In this document: positions 37,398 through 46,680 of the stretch, piece by piece | Numbering within the stretch: the first letter of the stretch is position 1 | Layout: every line of letters begins with the position of its first letter | Source of the DNA: Myrica gale | Taxonomy: Eukaryota; Streptophyta; Magnoliopsida; Fagales; Myricaceae | Direction: 5' to 3' | Assembly (NCBI GenBank): GCA_963930655.1 | Contig: OZ005616.1 | Location: 13,234,001 to 13,298,000, forward strand | DNA: 64,000 nucleotides | The notes under the pieces: model-generated | Databases searched by the model: none | What the model was told of the DNA's origin: nothing | What the model saw: the letters and a program-made list of their open reading frames with translations, nothing else | Position numbers and translations under genes: made by a program

Positions 37398-38060
37398 TGC
37401 GAGTTAGGAATCCTTCACTAACTTTTGGGGTATGGGTTTGTGGCATTTATTAGAGAGAGAGAGATGCAGGTTGGTACCTTCTGTGCTGGGGTGGTGGTAG
37501 TGTAAAAGTACCTAAAAGAGAGGAATTTAGAGCTAATAATATTAATTATTGAGTGCAAAGAATATTTGGATTAAAGAAACAAGTGAAATTTAACATTATT
37601 GATTGTCTACCAAAGCGTGACTCTAACAACGCCGTATAAAGAGGATAACAGCGATATATACCAACCAACCAGCTGGTCCTAACTCAAACCCTGACTTTCG
37701 ATTTAGGACAATAAAAAAACATAAAATATTGCATGCGTTCTTGACAAGATCCCAGATTTGGTACGTTCATGAGGTTGACTCATGATGTGTGAATTCATGC
37801 GTTTCTAGCTAGCTGCATTCCAGTCAAGTTATGTGTTCTTGTTAGCCATAGTTGACCATTTGAATTAATTAATTGCGGTGCCGTATATTAATGAACGAGA
37901 TCGAATTTTGGACATAATTAAGTAATTGGACGTCTTCGATGCCACATGACCTTAAGACTCCTCCTGGTTTATTTTAGTAGATCACCCAAGTGTGAAAGCA
38001 TTGATGTTAAGTCCAAAATTTCTTATAGATATGTTACAGTACTCATTGCATTAAAAAACT
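37398..38060 (+). repeat. Non-coding duplicated block, copy 2
   Basis: Second copy of the blocks at 22088-22330 (here 37398-37588) and 23573-23895 (here 37729-38060), same order and strand, but only about 140 bp apart. Shared strings include GCGAGTTAGGAA, GGCATTTATTAGAGAG, ACCTTCTGTGCTG, GTGTAAAAGTACCTAA, TTGACCATTTGAA and GTGTGAAAGCATTGA. It is diverged by substitutions and small gaps. The two mobile-element clusters between the copies explain most of the present spacing. Confidence 0.75.
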
Positions 38061-38069
38061 GATCCCTCT

Positions 38070-38250
38070 TAGGGCTGTGCATAACCGGTGGCGGTGGCGG
38101 TGGCGCTTATGCCCTCCACCGCCACCGCTATGGGCGGTTGTCCAAAAATGGACACCGCCTCCGCAACTGTTAATGGAAGAAACCGGCTCCTAACAGTGGC
38201 GGTTTCGACGGTGGGGGTAGCGGTTACCGCCACCTACACCGGAGATCCAT
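38070..38250. mobile_element. One end of a hAT-like element
   Basis: It begins TAGGGCTGTGCATAACCGG, close to the TAGGGCTGTACAA end of the complete hAT element at 44065. GC-rich text of repeated GGTGGCGGTGGCGG and its complement CCGCCACCGC follows, able to form hairpins. The matching other end was not found before 38757, so the element is truncated or I missed it. Confidence 0.5.
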
Positions 38251-39135
38251 AAATCACAATTTTTTTCTTCAAAATCGCAATCCAAAATTGCAACAGATCA
38301 CAATCCAACATCGCAACATATCACAATCCAACATCGCAACAGCCAACAAATCACATCATCACAACAAATCGTCAAATCCATAATCCACAAACTAAATCCA
38401 AGATTACAGATCCACTTATTCATGTTGGGGTATGAATGTTGTAACAAATCTTTTTTGGTACAGGTGCATTCTGTTTCAATTCGTCCTATACGCTTTGTTC
38501 ATTGTAAACAACATAGTATATCGATCCTTTGGCCGATCATAATCACTGTTAAAGTCATCATGAAATATATTGTTAGTATTATGCATAACAATAAAATAAT
38601 GATAATAAAGAACAATGAACTATGTTAGTATAATTAAATGGTAAGTACTTTAACGATTGTGCCTTTGAGTAATATCTATTGGTGATTGCTATATTCGTAA
38701 AACAAATGAAATTTGCAAAAACTAGAGTGAAAATAAAGAATTCAAATAATTAACGACAAGTACAACGCTTACTCTAAATGTTGGCTGATTTATGCACAGT
38801 TGTTAACTGCACTTTTGTGAACTCCTTGTTATTCAAATTGTGGCTCTTGCCTGCTCCTAACGTGCAAACATTTTGACCCAATGTTGGCGTTGTCTGTTTC
38901 CTTGGTCGTTCACGTCAGCATAATTCCTCTCTCTTCGATTGATTCGTGTCTCAACCCCCAAAAGTTCATTGTGCAAAAAGTTAGATATTAATTTAGAACG
39001 TAATTCTATGCTATGGACCCCGCAAGCCGTGCCCTGTTCTTGACCCAATGCTTCTTCCCAATGTACCATTCCATTGGATACATCTACTGAAATTGAACGG
39101 GGTCCGCCAGTTTCAATTCCCGAGGTAAGTGGACG

Positions 39136-40681
39136 CAGTGGCGGAACCAGGACCAAAATTCAGGGGGGTCGAATTCTAAAGACGAAATGACAATTTTTTT
39201 CTTTATAATGCTAAAAATTGTCTTACAATTACAATATCAAAAAATAAAGACTAAAAACATTAAAAATATTACAATACATGTAGCGTGCTATGTACTGCGA
39301 TTGAGAGGTGACAATTGCATCCTACGATTTTGCATCTTTTGAAAATGTTGCAAAACGACTTCCTTCTCAATATCCATAAAAACATCATGCTCGATGTACA
39401 CTACCATGCAGTCATTCATCCATTCATCTCTCATGCTATTACGCAAATTACTCTTGATAATGTTCATGGCAGAAAAAGCTCTTTCAACGGTTGCAGTCGC
39501 AACTGGTAAGATCAATGTCAACTCAACAAGTCGATAAACTAATGGAAATAGATTATTCTTTTTTGTTTCAACCATCTTCATAGCAAGACTTCCAATATCT
39601 TGAAGCCCGGAAAATGCAACATTTCTTCTAACATCTCTAATATAAGTATTAAGCTGATTTTTAAGTATGAACTTGACATCTGCTCTAAAATCTTCTGGAT
39701 AAAGCTCAGCAAGACGTAGTAACTTAGCATGATCAAATGTTTTTTGGATCAAGACACGCTAAGCAAAGAAGTAACTCTATACCTGCTTCTGTGAAGCGAT
39801 TATCCAACTCTTGACTGATCAAATCAATAACCTGGCAAAATACTTTCACAAAAAAATTTGGAAATAAGTAATAGTTTGCCCTCCATGTCTCTTACGACTA
39901 CGAGTTAGTATAATGTCTTCCATGTTGGGCACACTAACAGAATTATCCACACAAAAAGTATTGACTTCTTCCAAAAATATATCTCACTCACTTTCTCTAA
40001 ATTCTTGCATCTGTTCCTTCACAACTTCAACCAAACTCATAGCATTAACTATATCTTGATCCTTTCGTTGTAAGGCCTGTGACAGTTCGTTTGTAATTCC
40101 CATCAAATCTCTAATTCATCAAATCTCTAATTCACAAATCCCTAATTCAAAAAATTTCATCAAATCCCTAATTCACAAATCCCTAATTCATAAAATTCAT
40201 CAAAAAATCACAACAATAATTTAATTTGTAAGGTTCCGCTGTAGAAAAGAGAAGGAAAAATGAGAGGGGGAAGGGGGGACGCGGACCACGCGTTTTTGTC
40301 CTCTCTCTTTTTTTTTATTGTAATAATAATAATAATATAATTTTTTATTTATATATATATTTTTTAATTTTTGCAGAGGGTAGGGGAGAGGGGGGACGCG
40401 TAACGCGTTTCCGTGTTTTTTTTTTTTTAATTTTGCAGAGGGTGAAACGATGTCGTTTCACCCTCTGCTGTTTAAAAAAATAAAACGGGCCTGGGCCAGG
40501 GGTATCGGGCCCAGGCTTTATGTTATAAAATATGTATATAATTGGTCTGGGCCTGAGCCTCAGGGGTATCGGGCCCAGGCCAACTTATTTTTTTAAAAAA
40601 AAAAAAATTAATGCAGATTTTTTTTTGGTGGGGTGAGGGGTAGCGGCCGCCCAGGGCCACTACCCCTTCCTTCCGCCACTG
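39136..40681 (-). mobile_element. hAT DNA transposon (1546 bp) with 8-bp target duplication
   Basis: Ends CAGTGGCGGAACCAGG (39136) and the complement of CAGTGGCGGAAGGAAGG (ending 40681) form terminal inverted repeats. AGTGGACG flanks both sides exactly (39128-39135 and 40682-40689). Inside is the 3' part of a hAT transposase gene on the minus strand. The right third is GC-rich with repeated GGGTATCGGGCCCAGG and GGGGGGACGCG units. It is 5'-deleted relative to a full hAT element. Confidence 0.92.
39288..40120 (-). pseudogene. hAT transposase C-terminal remnant (dimerisation domain)
   Basis: The frame 39752-39288 carries LTLILPVATATVERAFSAMN and RNSMRDEWMNDCMVVYIE, the hAT C-terminal dimerisation motif (Dimer_Tnp_hAT) of the zf-MYM/TTF-type plant group. 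Further upstream on the minus strand, broken frames give SVPNMEDIILTRSRKRHGGQ and ALQRKDQDIVNAMSLVE, matching the preceding part of such transposases. The N-terminal zinc finger and most of the catalytic domain are missing. Several frame breaks and stops occur. Not functional. Confidence 0.85.
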
Positions 40682-42383
40682 AGTGGACGGCAAAATGGAC
40701 CATCACAGTGAAAAATGAAGGAGGAAATATGTGCTCAAACTCGGAGAGAATCTATCCGATATATTTTTATAATTGATATACAACCTCTAATTTTACAGTT
40801 CTTGTACACAAGTCGCTAAAGAATAAGCTCAACTTTGTCAATGCTATACATCCTTCCTGGTCCAATATGTCATGTATCATTGTTGGTAACAATCGTTGCA
40901 GCAGTATGTGACAATCATGACTTTTTAACCCATTAACTTGCATTCTTTCACATTTACACACCGAGATATGTTAGCAACATACCAGTGAGGGAACTTCACA
41001 CCCTTCAACCACTGACATCACCTTCTTCGTTTGTCCTTTGTCAACATGAATGACGCATGAGGCATGACCTCGTGCTGACGTTGAACTTGTAGATGCAATT
41101 CCTTTTTTATACACATTAGAATCCAATCCCTTCGACCACTGACATTATCCTTTGTCTTCCCCTCAATGTTTAGCAAAGTCTCCAACACTTTATCATAAAT
41201 ATTCTTCGATATGTGCATCATGTTCAAATTGTGTCAAAGTTTTAATTATGATCAATATGGCTACTAAAAAAAATGCTTAGTTTCGTCCAACTCAACTCCT
41301 CCTCCACCCGTTTCCTCTTCTTCTGGGTCTTTCCGAAAGGCGTAACAGATACTAATGCAAGTTGCTCAACTATCTCTTGTCCAATCAACTCTTTTGGCTC
41401 TGATCTAAACTCATTTTTCCCATCAAATATGTCCACATTGTGTCTCCACAGTGCGTAGCAAGCAGATACCGGCGATGTCCCAAAATTAATGTTTGCCTAC
41501 ATTTTTCAACCATAAAGAGGCCACATGTGCATTACATGTTGGGCATGCTAAGATATCTTTCGTACTCCATCTGGATAGATTACCTTAGCCTTGGAAGTCG
41601 TTTATTATCCAAAGCATCGATGCGAGTAAGTTAAACGTACCCAACTCTTCTGCATCATACGTTTGCACTCCATCCTCCCATAAGTCTTTCAACTCCATTA
41701 TTAGGCGCTGCAAATACACAACAATATCATTTCCTAGACTTCTATCTCCTGAATAAGTAATGAGAGCATAAAACTAGAATCCTTCATACACTTCTATAGA
41801 TGTGGATTGTACGGGACTAAAGCAATTGACATATACTATATGACAAGCTCACGTTCTCAAACGGATTGAATCGATAAGCCGCTAGATCCAAATAGACGTT
41901 ACAAGCTTCTCGACCAAAAATCTTCCTAGCTTCGATCGTCGAAGAAACAGAGGCTTCGAAAAAAAGGTGCCGAACTAATTTCAATCCAAAAAACAACGCA
42001 TAAACTAACAGATTTTCACATCAAACCAACTCCAAACAACAACCCAACACGTTTATAAGCTACCCAATCATTAAACAAAAAAAAAACATGCTTTCACCCC
42101 AAAACCCAATGAACCGTACCTCTTAATCCACCAATTTCCAAAATCTAGCTTATCTAACTCCCTCTCCACTTATTTTAAACAATAATCGAAGTGGTTAGAT
42201 GCATCAAAATCACAAAAAAAAAAACGATGCATTAACCTCCTTCTATCTCTTCTCTAACGATTCTTCAACGAATAGCCAGAATTGGGACGAATTTGGAGAC
42301 TTGGAGAGTTTTCGGAGAGTTCAACGAATGAATTTCTGTTTCTGGGTTTTGGCCCTTCAATCTGAGTAAAAACTGTCCGGCCG

Positions 42384-43106
42384 TGTAAGAAATAAAAATT
42401 TAAACTTAGATAAGTGAGATAAAATATTTAAGTGGTTCCGTCATTGACCTACATCCACTTTTAGAAAGCCCAACTGAGCATTCGGTTTTCTCACTTATGA
42501 ATCAAAAGGTTACATTGAGACTTATTTATAAGCCTTTGGTTTCAATTGCCCACATTGCTTTAGCAATGTGAGACTTTTATATTTTCAATACTCCCCCGCA
42601 AACTCAAGGTGGACCTATCTTGAGTTTGGACTTACAAAAACAGGAAAAATAAAATTGTCGGAAAGTCGCTGAGCTCTGTCGGATGGTCGCCGGGGGTCGG
42701 TTGCAGGGCTCTCCCGGATGGTTGCCAGGCTATGCCGGTCAATTACCGATCTCTGCCGGATGGTTGCCATGCTCTGCCAGTCGGTTTCCGGGCTCTGCCG
42801 GATGGTCACCGGACTCTGCCGGTCTGAAGCCGGGGAGGTTGCAGAAGGTAACCGGACTAATGCCGAAAACCTGGCTCTAATACCATGTAAGAAATAAAAA
42901 TTTAAAACTTAGAAAATTTAAACTTAGATAAGTGAGACAAGATATTTAAGTGGTTCGATCATTGACCTACATTCACTTTTAGAAAGTCCAACTGGGCATT
43001 TGGTTTTCTCACTTATGAATCAAAAAGTTACATTGAGGCTTATTTATAAGCCTTTAGTTTCAATTGCACATATTACTTTAGCAATGTGAAACTTTTTACA
43101 TTTTCA
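42384..43106 (-). mobile_element. TRIM (small non-coding LTR element)
   Basis: Direct repeats 42384-42587 and 42886-43106 (TGTAAGAAATAAAAATTT ... CATTTTCA) enclose about 300 bp with no gene. On the minus strand the internal part begins TGGTATTAGAGCC, a near-match to the initiator tRNA-Met primer site, and ends with GCGGGGGAGTAT, a polypurine tract. It is therefore a complete-looking terminal-repeat retrotransposon in miniature. The two LTRs differ at several places, so it is not recent. No target duplication was visible at its outer edges. Confidence 0.85.
42660..42835. repeat. Tandem repeat inside the TRIM
   Basis: About eight imperfect units of 20-22 bases built on GCTCTGCCGGATGGTTGCC, alternating with GGTCACCGGACTCTGCCGG-type units. 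They fill most of the internal region. Confidence 0.8.
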
Positions 43107-43187
43107 ATGGGGGGTATGCGCCCATAAAAAAATTTTGTTTTGAAAATTTGCTGCCAACAATTTGGAAACCGTATGGATATAACATAG

Positions 43188-43202
43188 TGATAAAAAAAAA
43201 AA
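43188..43202 (+). mobile_element. 15-bp micro-insertion with 17-bp target duplication
   Basis: TGATAAAAAAAAAAA is flanked by two perfect copies of GTATGGATATAACATAG (43171-43187 and 43203-43219). A tail-only insertion with a long perfect target duplication is best explained by LINE-type reverse transcription. It lies in the decayed CACTA. Confidence 0.75.
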
Positions 43203-43499
43203 GTATGGATATAACATAGACGTCCAGACGTCATTTAAAATGCTACGACACCATTTTCATTTTAAAACAACACGACAGTTTTTAATTGGAAAAATGGCCC
43301 CGTTTACACGCAACTAACATGATGTCTTTTTCGTAAATAACTGTCAGATAGTTCTTTCGTGTCCGAACGGTTTAGGAATACTATGAAGCAGATATTAATT
43401 AATTACACGTAATGGATGATTGATTGATTGCTCCTAAATCGTTACTATTAATTAGCGTAATGATTAATTGTTTACAACTTCAATTAGTTAATAACACTA

Positions 43500-43800
43500 A
43501 GAACTTTATTAATTGTTTACACCAAGAACTTTATTAATTAATGACACCAAGAACTAAATAGTGATACAAACCACAATTTCATAGTCATATCATTTTCTGA
43601 ATGGTTTAGTACTACTATTACTTAATTGATTAATTGATTACTATTACTTATTTATTTATTTATTAACAACTACTCTATATATTAGCTAATTCTAGCAATA
43701 ACTTTATTAATTATTATTATACCAAGAACTTTATTAATTAATGACACCAAGAACTAAATATTGATATAAATAATTATTTCTTAGTTATACCGTTAATTTC
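43500..43800. repeat. AT-rich direct repeat
   Basis: ACCAAGAACTTTATTAATTA and TGACACCAAGAACTAAATA occur together twice, about 200 bp apart (from about 43521 and 43720), with shorter versions nearby. Probably an internal duplication in the CACTA remnant. Confidence 0.75.
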
Positions 43801-44064
43801 ATAAGAAATATGTTTAATAATTCTCATAAGAAACATGCTTAATAACAATCATAAAGCATAATTAACATAATTTATCCAACATACAAATCCGTAAATGTCA
43901 AACATAACCATAAATGTCAAAAAAATATAACGTGAAATAAACATAAATAAATAACTAAACAGATAATCTAATCATGAGATGGGTTGGGCTGAAGGAGTGA
44001 TCCGTCGACCTCATTCACTTTCCCCAATAGCTCATCCATAGTGTACACCTGCTTTGTGAGTGTC

Positions 44065-45425
44065 TAGGGCTGTACAATGCCACCAGGAAATTCCGGTGGC
44101 ACCGGCACCGGATTTTCGATTTTTGGTCTAACCGGTGCCGGTGTAGGTTTGATTTTTTGAAAAAACCTGCGCTTCCCGGTTTAACCGGCACCGGGTTTCC
44201 CGGTGTAGGTTAAACCAGGATTTTTTTTTTAGTTTTTTTATTTTAATTTCTACTCAATAGTTTAAACTTTAGTTTTACCTCAAGATATAATATTCTAGAA
44301 GCATGACAAGGTTTACTCAATAGTTTAGTTTCACTTGAATATTTGAGATTTGTTGTTGGTTTTGTCTAATCAAATGCTTACATTCAAGTTACCAAGAAGC
44401 TTGCTAGGTGAATGAACTAGTTATTTAGAATTTTAGTAGAAAAATTACAAATTTATTGTATTTAAAAGGGTATATATGAAGGCATTGGAATCATAATTAA
44501 AGAGTTTAATGTCAAACTTTGGTAAGTACATCGCATAAATCAATGTACCACAAAAAATTTCTACCACAAAAAATTTTAAATCAATGTATTAGTTTAAGAG
44601 TTTTTATGAAATATTAACAAATTGAAAAATCACTATTAAATTTATACCATGGTTGCAAAATCAGTCATTCAATTACATTTTAGTTCAAATTTCTAATACA
44701 TTTTAGTTTAAAAATTCATATAGAGTCATCACGTTTGACCAGCGTTTGACAAGCGCTCGAGCGTCCTTTGAAAAAATTCAGACAGAGTCATCACGTTTGA
44801 CTAACGTTTGACTAACGTTAGACAAGCGCTCGAGCGCTCAGTGCAAATTTCAGACAGAAACATATGCGCTCGATGAGCGTTTGACCCGCGCTCGAGCACC
44901 TTAAAAATTGCCGAATTTTTTTATTTTCCTTGTGAAACCAAGGGAAACCCTATTAGGTTTTGAACATGTTTTAAAATTGTTATTGATTTGTTAATTAGAG
45001 GGAAAACACATATTCTCCCATCTAAGTGTTGTTAGGGTCTAAACTGGATTTTTCAAAAGATAATAGTTTCTATTTACAGTGACGTCTCTATTACTATGGA
45101 CTTTAAATTCTCATCTTATCTTTTAAGATGATCTTTAATTTTATTGATTTTGGAATTCATTAGTTTAGATTTTATTGATATGTGATTAATGGACCAAAAG
45201 AAAAAAGAAAAAATACATTGAGCCAAGTACGTAAAATGCTAAAAAAATGGCTCAATATTAATGTAGGATAACCGGAAACCGCCACCGTTAAACCGTTACC
45301 GCTAAGGGCCGGTTTTTGCCCTTAACGGTGTAGGTGTAGGTGGTAATTTTTTCAAAACCGGCCTACCCGGTGTAGGTGCCGGTTTTGGCCAAAACCGGCA
45401 CCTACACCGGGGTTGTACAGGCCTA
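44065..45425. mobile_element. Non-autonomous hAT element (1361 bp) with 8-bp target duplication
   Basis: Left end TAGGGCTGTACAA (44065) and right end TTGTACAGGCCTA (ending 45425) are inverted repeats with one mismatch. TGAGTGTC flanks both sides exactly (44057-44064; 45426-45433). Both subterminal parts are GC-rich arrays of CCGGTGCCGG and GTGTAGGT motifs facing opposite ways. No transposase frame is present. It interrupts the second CACTA gene remnant. Confidence 0.93.
44724..44903. repeat. Internal repeats with CGCTCGAGCG palindromes
   Basis: Two to three imperfect units of 70-80 bases. Each reads CAGACAGAGTCATCACGTTTGA, then TTTGAC(A)AGCGCTCGAGCG. The palindrome GCGCTCGAGCGC is repeated, within the hAT element. 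Confidence 0.8.
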
Positions 45426-45651
45426 TGAGTGTCCACAGTTCACGCATGATTTCCTGTAGAGAAAACAAATCCTTCTAAATTAATGACGCTCACTTCCTCC
45501 TTCAAGGACTTCCTCCTTCAAGGTGCTCTCCATCAGAACATAGTTCCACTCAAGAGAGGTCAGTTGGGCCCATATATTGACGCACAATTACAGTGTGGGC
45601 TCCACCGTCTCCCGGAAAGCATCCTTCAGCTCCCCCATCAATGCTTCCGCC

Positions 45652-46343
45652 TAGTGGTGGTTAACGGTAGTGTAGGTGACGGTTTGACAAAAACCGTTAC
45701 CGTCACCGCAATTGACTGAATCATATAATTGACACGGTCACCGCACTGCTAAGGCACAATAACCGCCATTGCCGGTGACGATATTAACGGTAACGGTTAT
45801 ACGATAACCGCTTAAACCGTATAACCGTTATGCAAAAAAAAACTTTTTCCTTGAGCTTTTTCATTTTTTTACTATTTTAAGCTGTTTAAATTTTTAACAT
45901 AATATCATAATCAATAATCAATAATCATATCAAATGGACAAATATCATAACATATTTAAATATAATATCATAATCATTAACAATCATAACAAATATAAAG
46001 TTGTCCAAAATTATAACATAAAGAATAATCAAACATAAAGAATAAAGTCTAATAAAAGTGTCCAACAATGTGACATAAAACAACTAACATATTCTAACAA
46101 AAGCCCAACAAAAGTATGTCACATAATCAAGAATCATCTCAAGTCTCAACTAGGGGTGGTTAACGGTAGTGTAGTTGACGGTTTGACGAAAACCGTCACC
46201 GCAATTGACGGAATCACATATTTGACACCGTCACCGTCACCGCACCGCTAAGGCACAATAACCGCCCTTACCGGTAACGGTACCGGTACCAGTAGCGGTT
46301 TTAGCGGTTAAAACGGTAACCGCACCGCAAATGAACACCCCTA
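45652..46343. mobile_element. Non-autonomous hAT element (692 bp) with nested or duplicated left end
   Basis: Left end TAGTGGTGGTTAACGG (45652) and right end GAACACCCCTA (46343) lie between exact 8-bp copies of CTTCCGCC (45644-45651; 46344-46351). A second left end, TAGGGGTGGTTAACGG, occurs at 46151, repeating the next ~120 bases (GTAGTGTAG.TGACGGTTTGAC...). The element is thus either a duplicated-end form or two related elements, one inside the other. GC-rich CGGTAACGG-type palindromic motifs fill both ends. No gene. Confidence 0.88.
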
Positions 46344-46680
46344 CTTCCGCCCAGGCCAGTCGATTTGTCTGCGGCCCTAGAGTGGAACTCTCAACGACCG
46401 TAGGCACTATCTGAGGTTCCTGCGCTGGTTGAGCCACTCCGAGACCGGTAACATATTGTAACTAATGTCACCTTTGCTGAGCCATGGAACGACTCAAAGT
46501 GCTTCGGCAGATCGCAACAAGAGGGTTCGTCCTTGTTTCATCCCGTATACAAGTGCAATCCACATAATGGAGGAATTACGTCAAGAGAAGACCATATGGC
46601 AACCCAGAGCTCGAAGGTGTCTTTCCTTCAGCCTGAAGTGTGAGAAAAATGTTCAAAGATAGATCCACAATCACTCCTCA

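Larger units (their letters stand above)
38757..41960 (-). pseudogene. TNP2-type CACTA transposase remnant
   Basis: Pieces on the minus strand: IFDGKNEFRSEPKELIG (41436-41242), MMHISKNIYDKVLETLL and HASFMLTKDKRRR (41227-41018), LKSHDCHILLQRLLPTMIHD (40961-40767) and GPRSISVDVSNGMVHWEEAL (39156-38857). These parallel the DUF4218 part of the copy at 25645-29159. It is cut at 39135/40690 by a hAT element and has further frame breaks. The last few codons of the 39156 piece come from the hAT edge. Confidence 0.75.
38757..46680 (-). mobile_element. Second CACTA element, decayed, hit by four later insertions
   Basis: Minus-strand pieces match the first CACTA. There is a TNP2-type transposase (38757-39135, 40690-41960) and, further upstream on that strand, parts of a second gene (43980-46680). 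Subterminal-type motifs GTCCGGCCG, GTCCAGACG and GTCCGAACGG occur at 42376, 43222 and 43363. Three hAT elements and one TRIM interrupt it (39136-40681, 42384-43106, 44065-45425, 45652-46343). I found no CACTA terminus, so both limits are approximate. The many breaks make it older than the first CACTA. Confidence 0.75.
43980..46680 (-). pseudogene. Remnant of the second gene of CACTA 2 (Ptta/En/Spm-like)
   Basis: Minus-strand pieces: YGMKQGRTLLLRSAEAL and FHGSAKVTLVTICYRS (46600-46440), MAQPAQEPQIVPTVVE and LGPQTNRLAWAEVG (46437-46340), then after the hAT insertions a Glu/Leu-rich part (45643-45434 and 44056-43980). Relatives of the FESFHGS stretch occur in plant Ptta/En/Spm transposon proteins. 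It is cut by two hAT elements and has further breaks. Assignment is moderate. Confidence 0.5.

Noticed and set aside
42660-42835. CRISPR-like array
   Set aside because: Units are imperfect, adjacent and without unique spacers; this is a minisatellite inside a TRIM in plant nuclear DNA.
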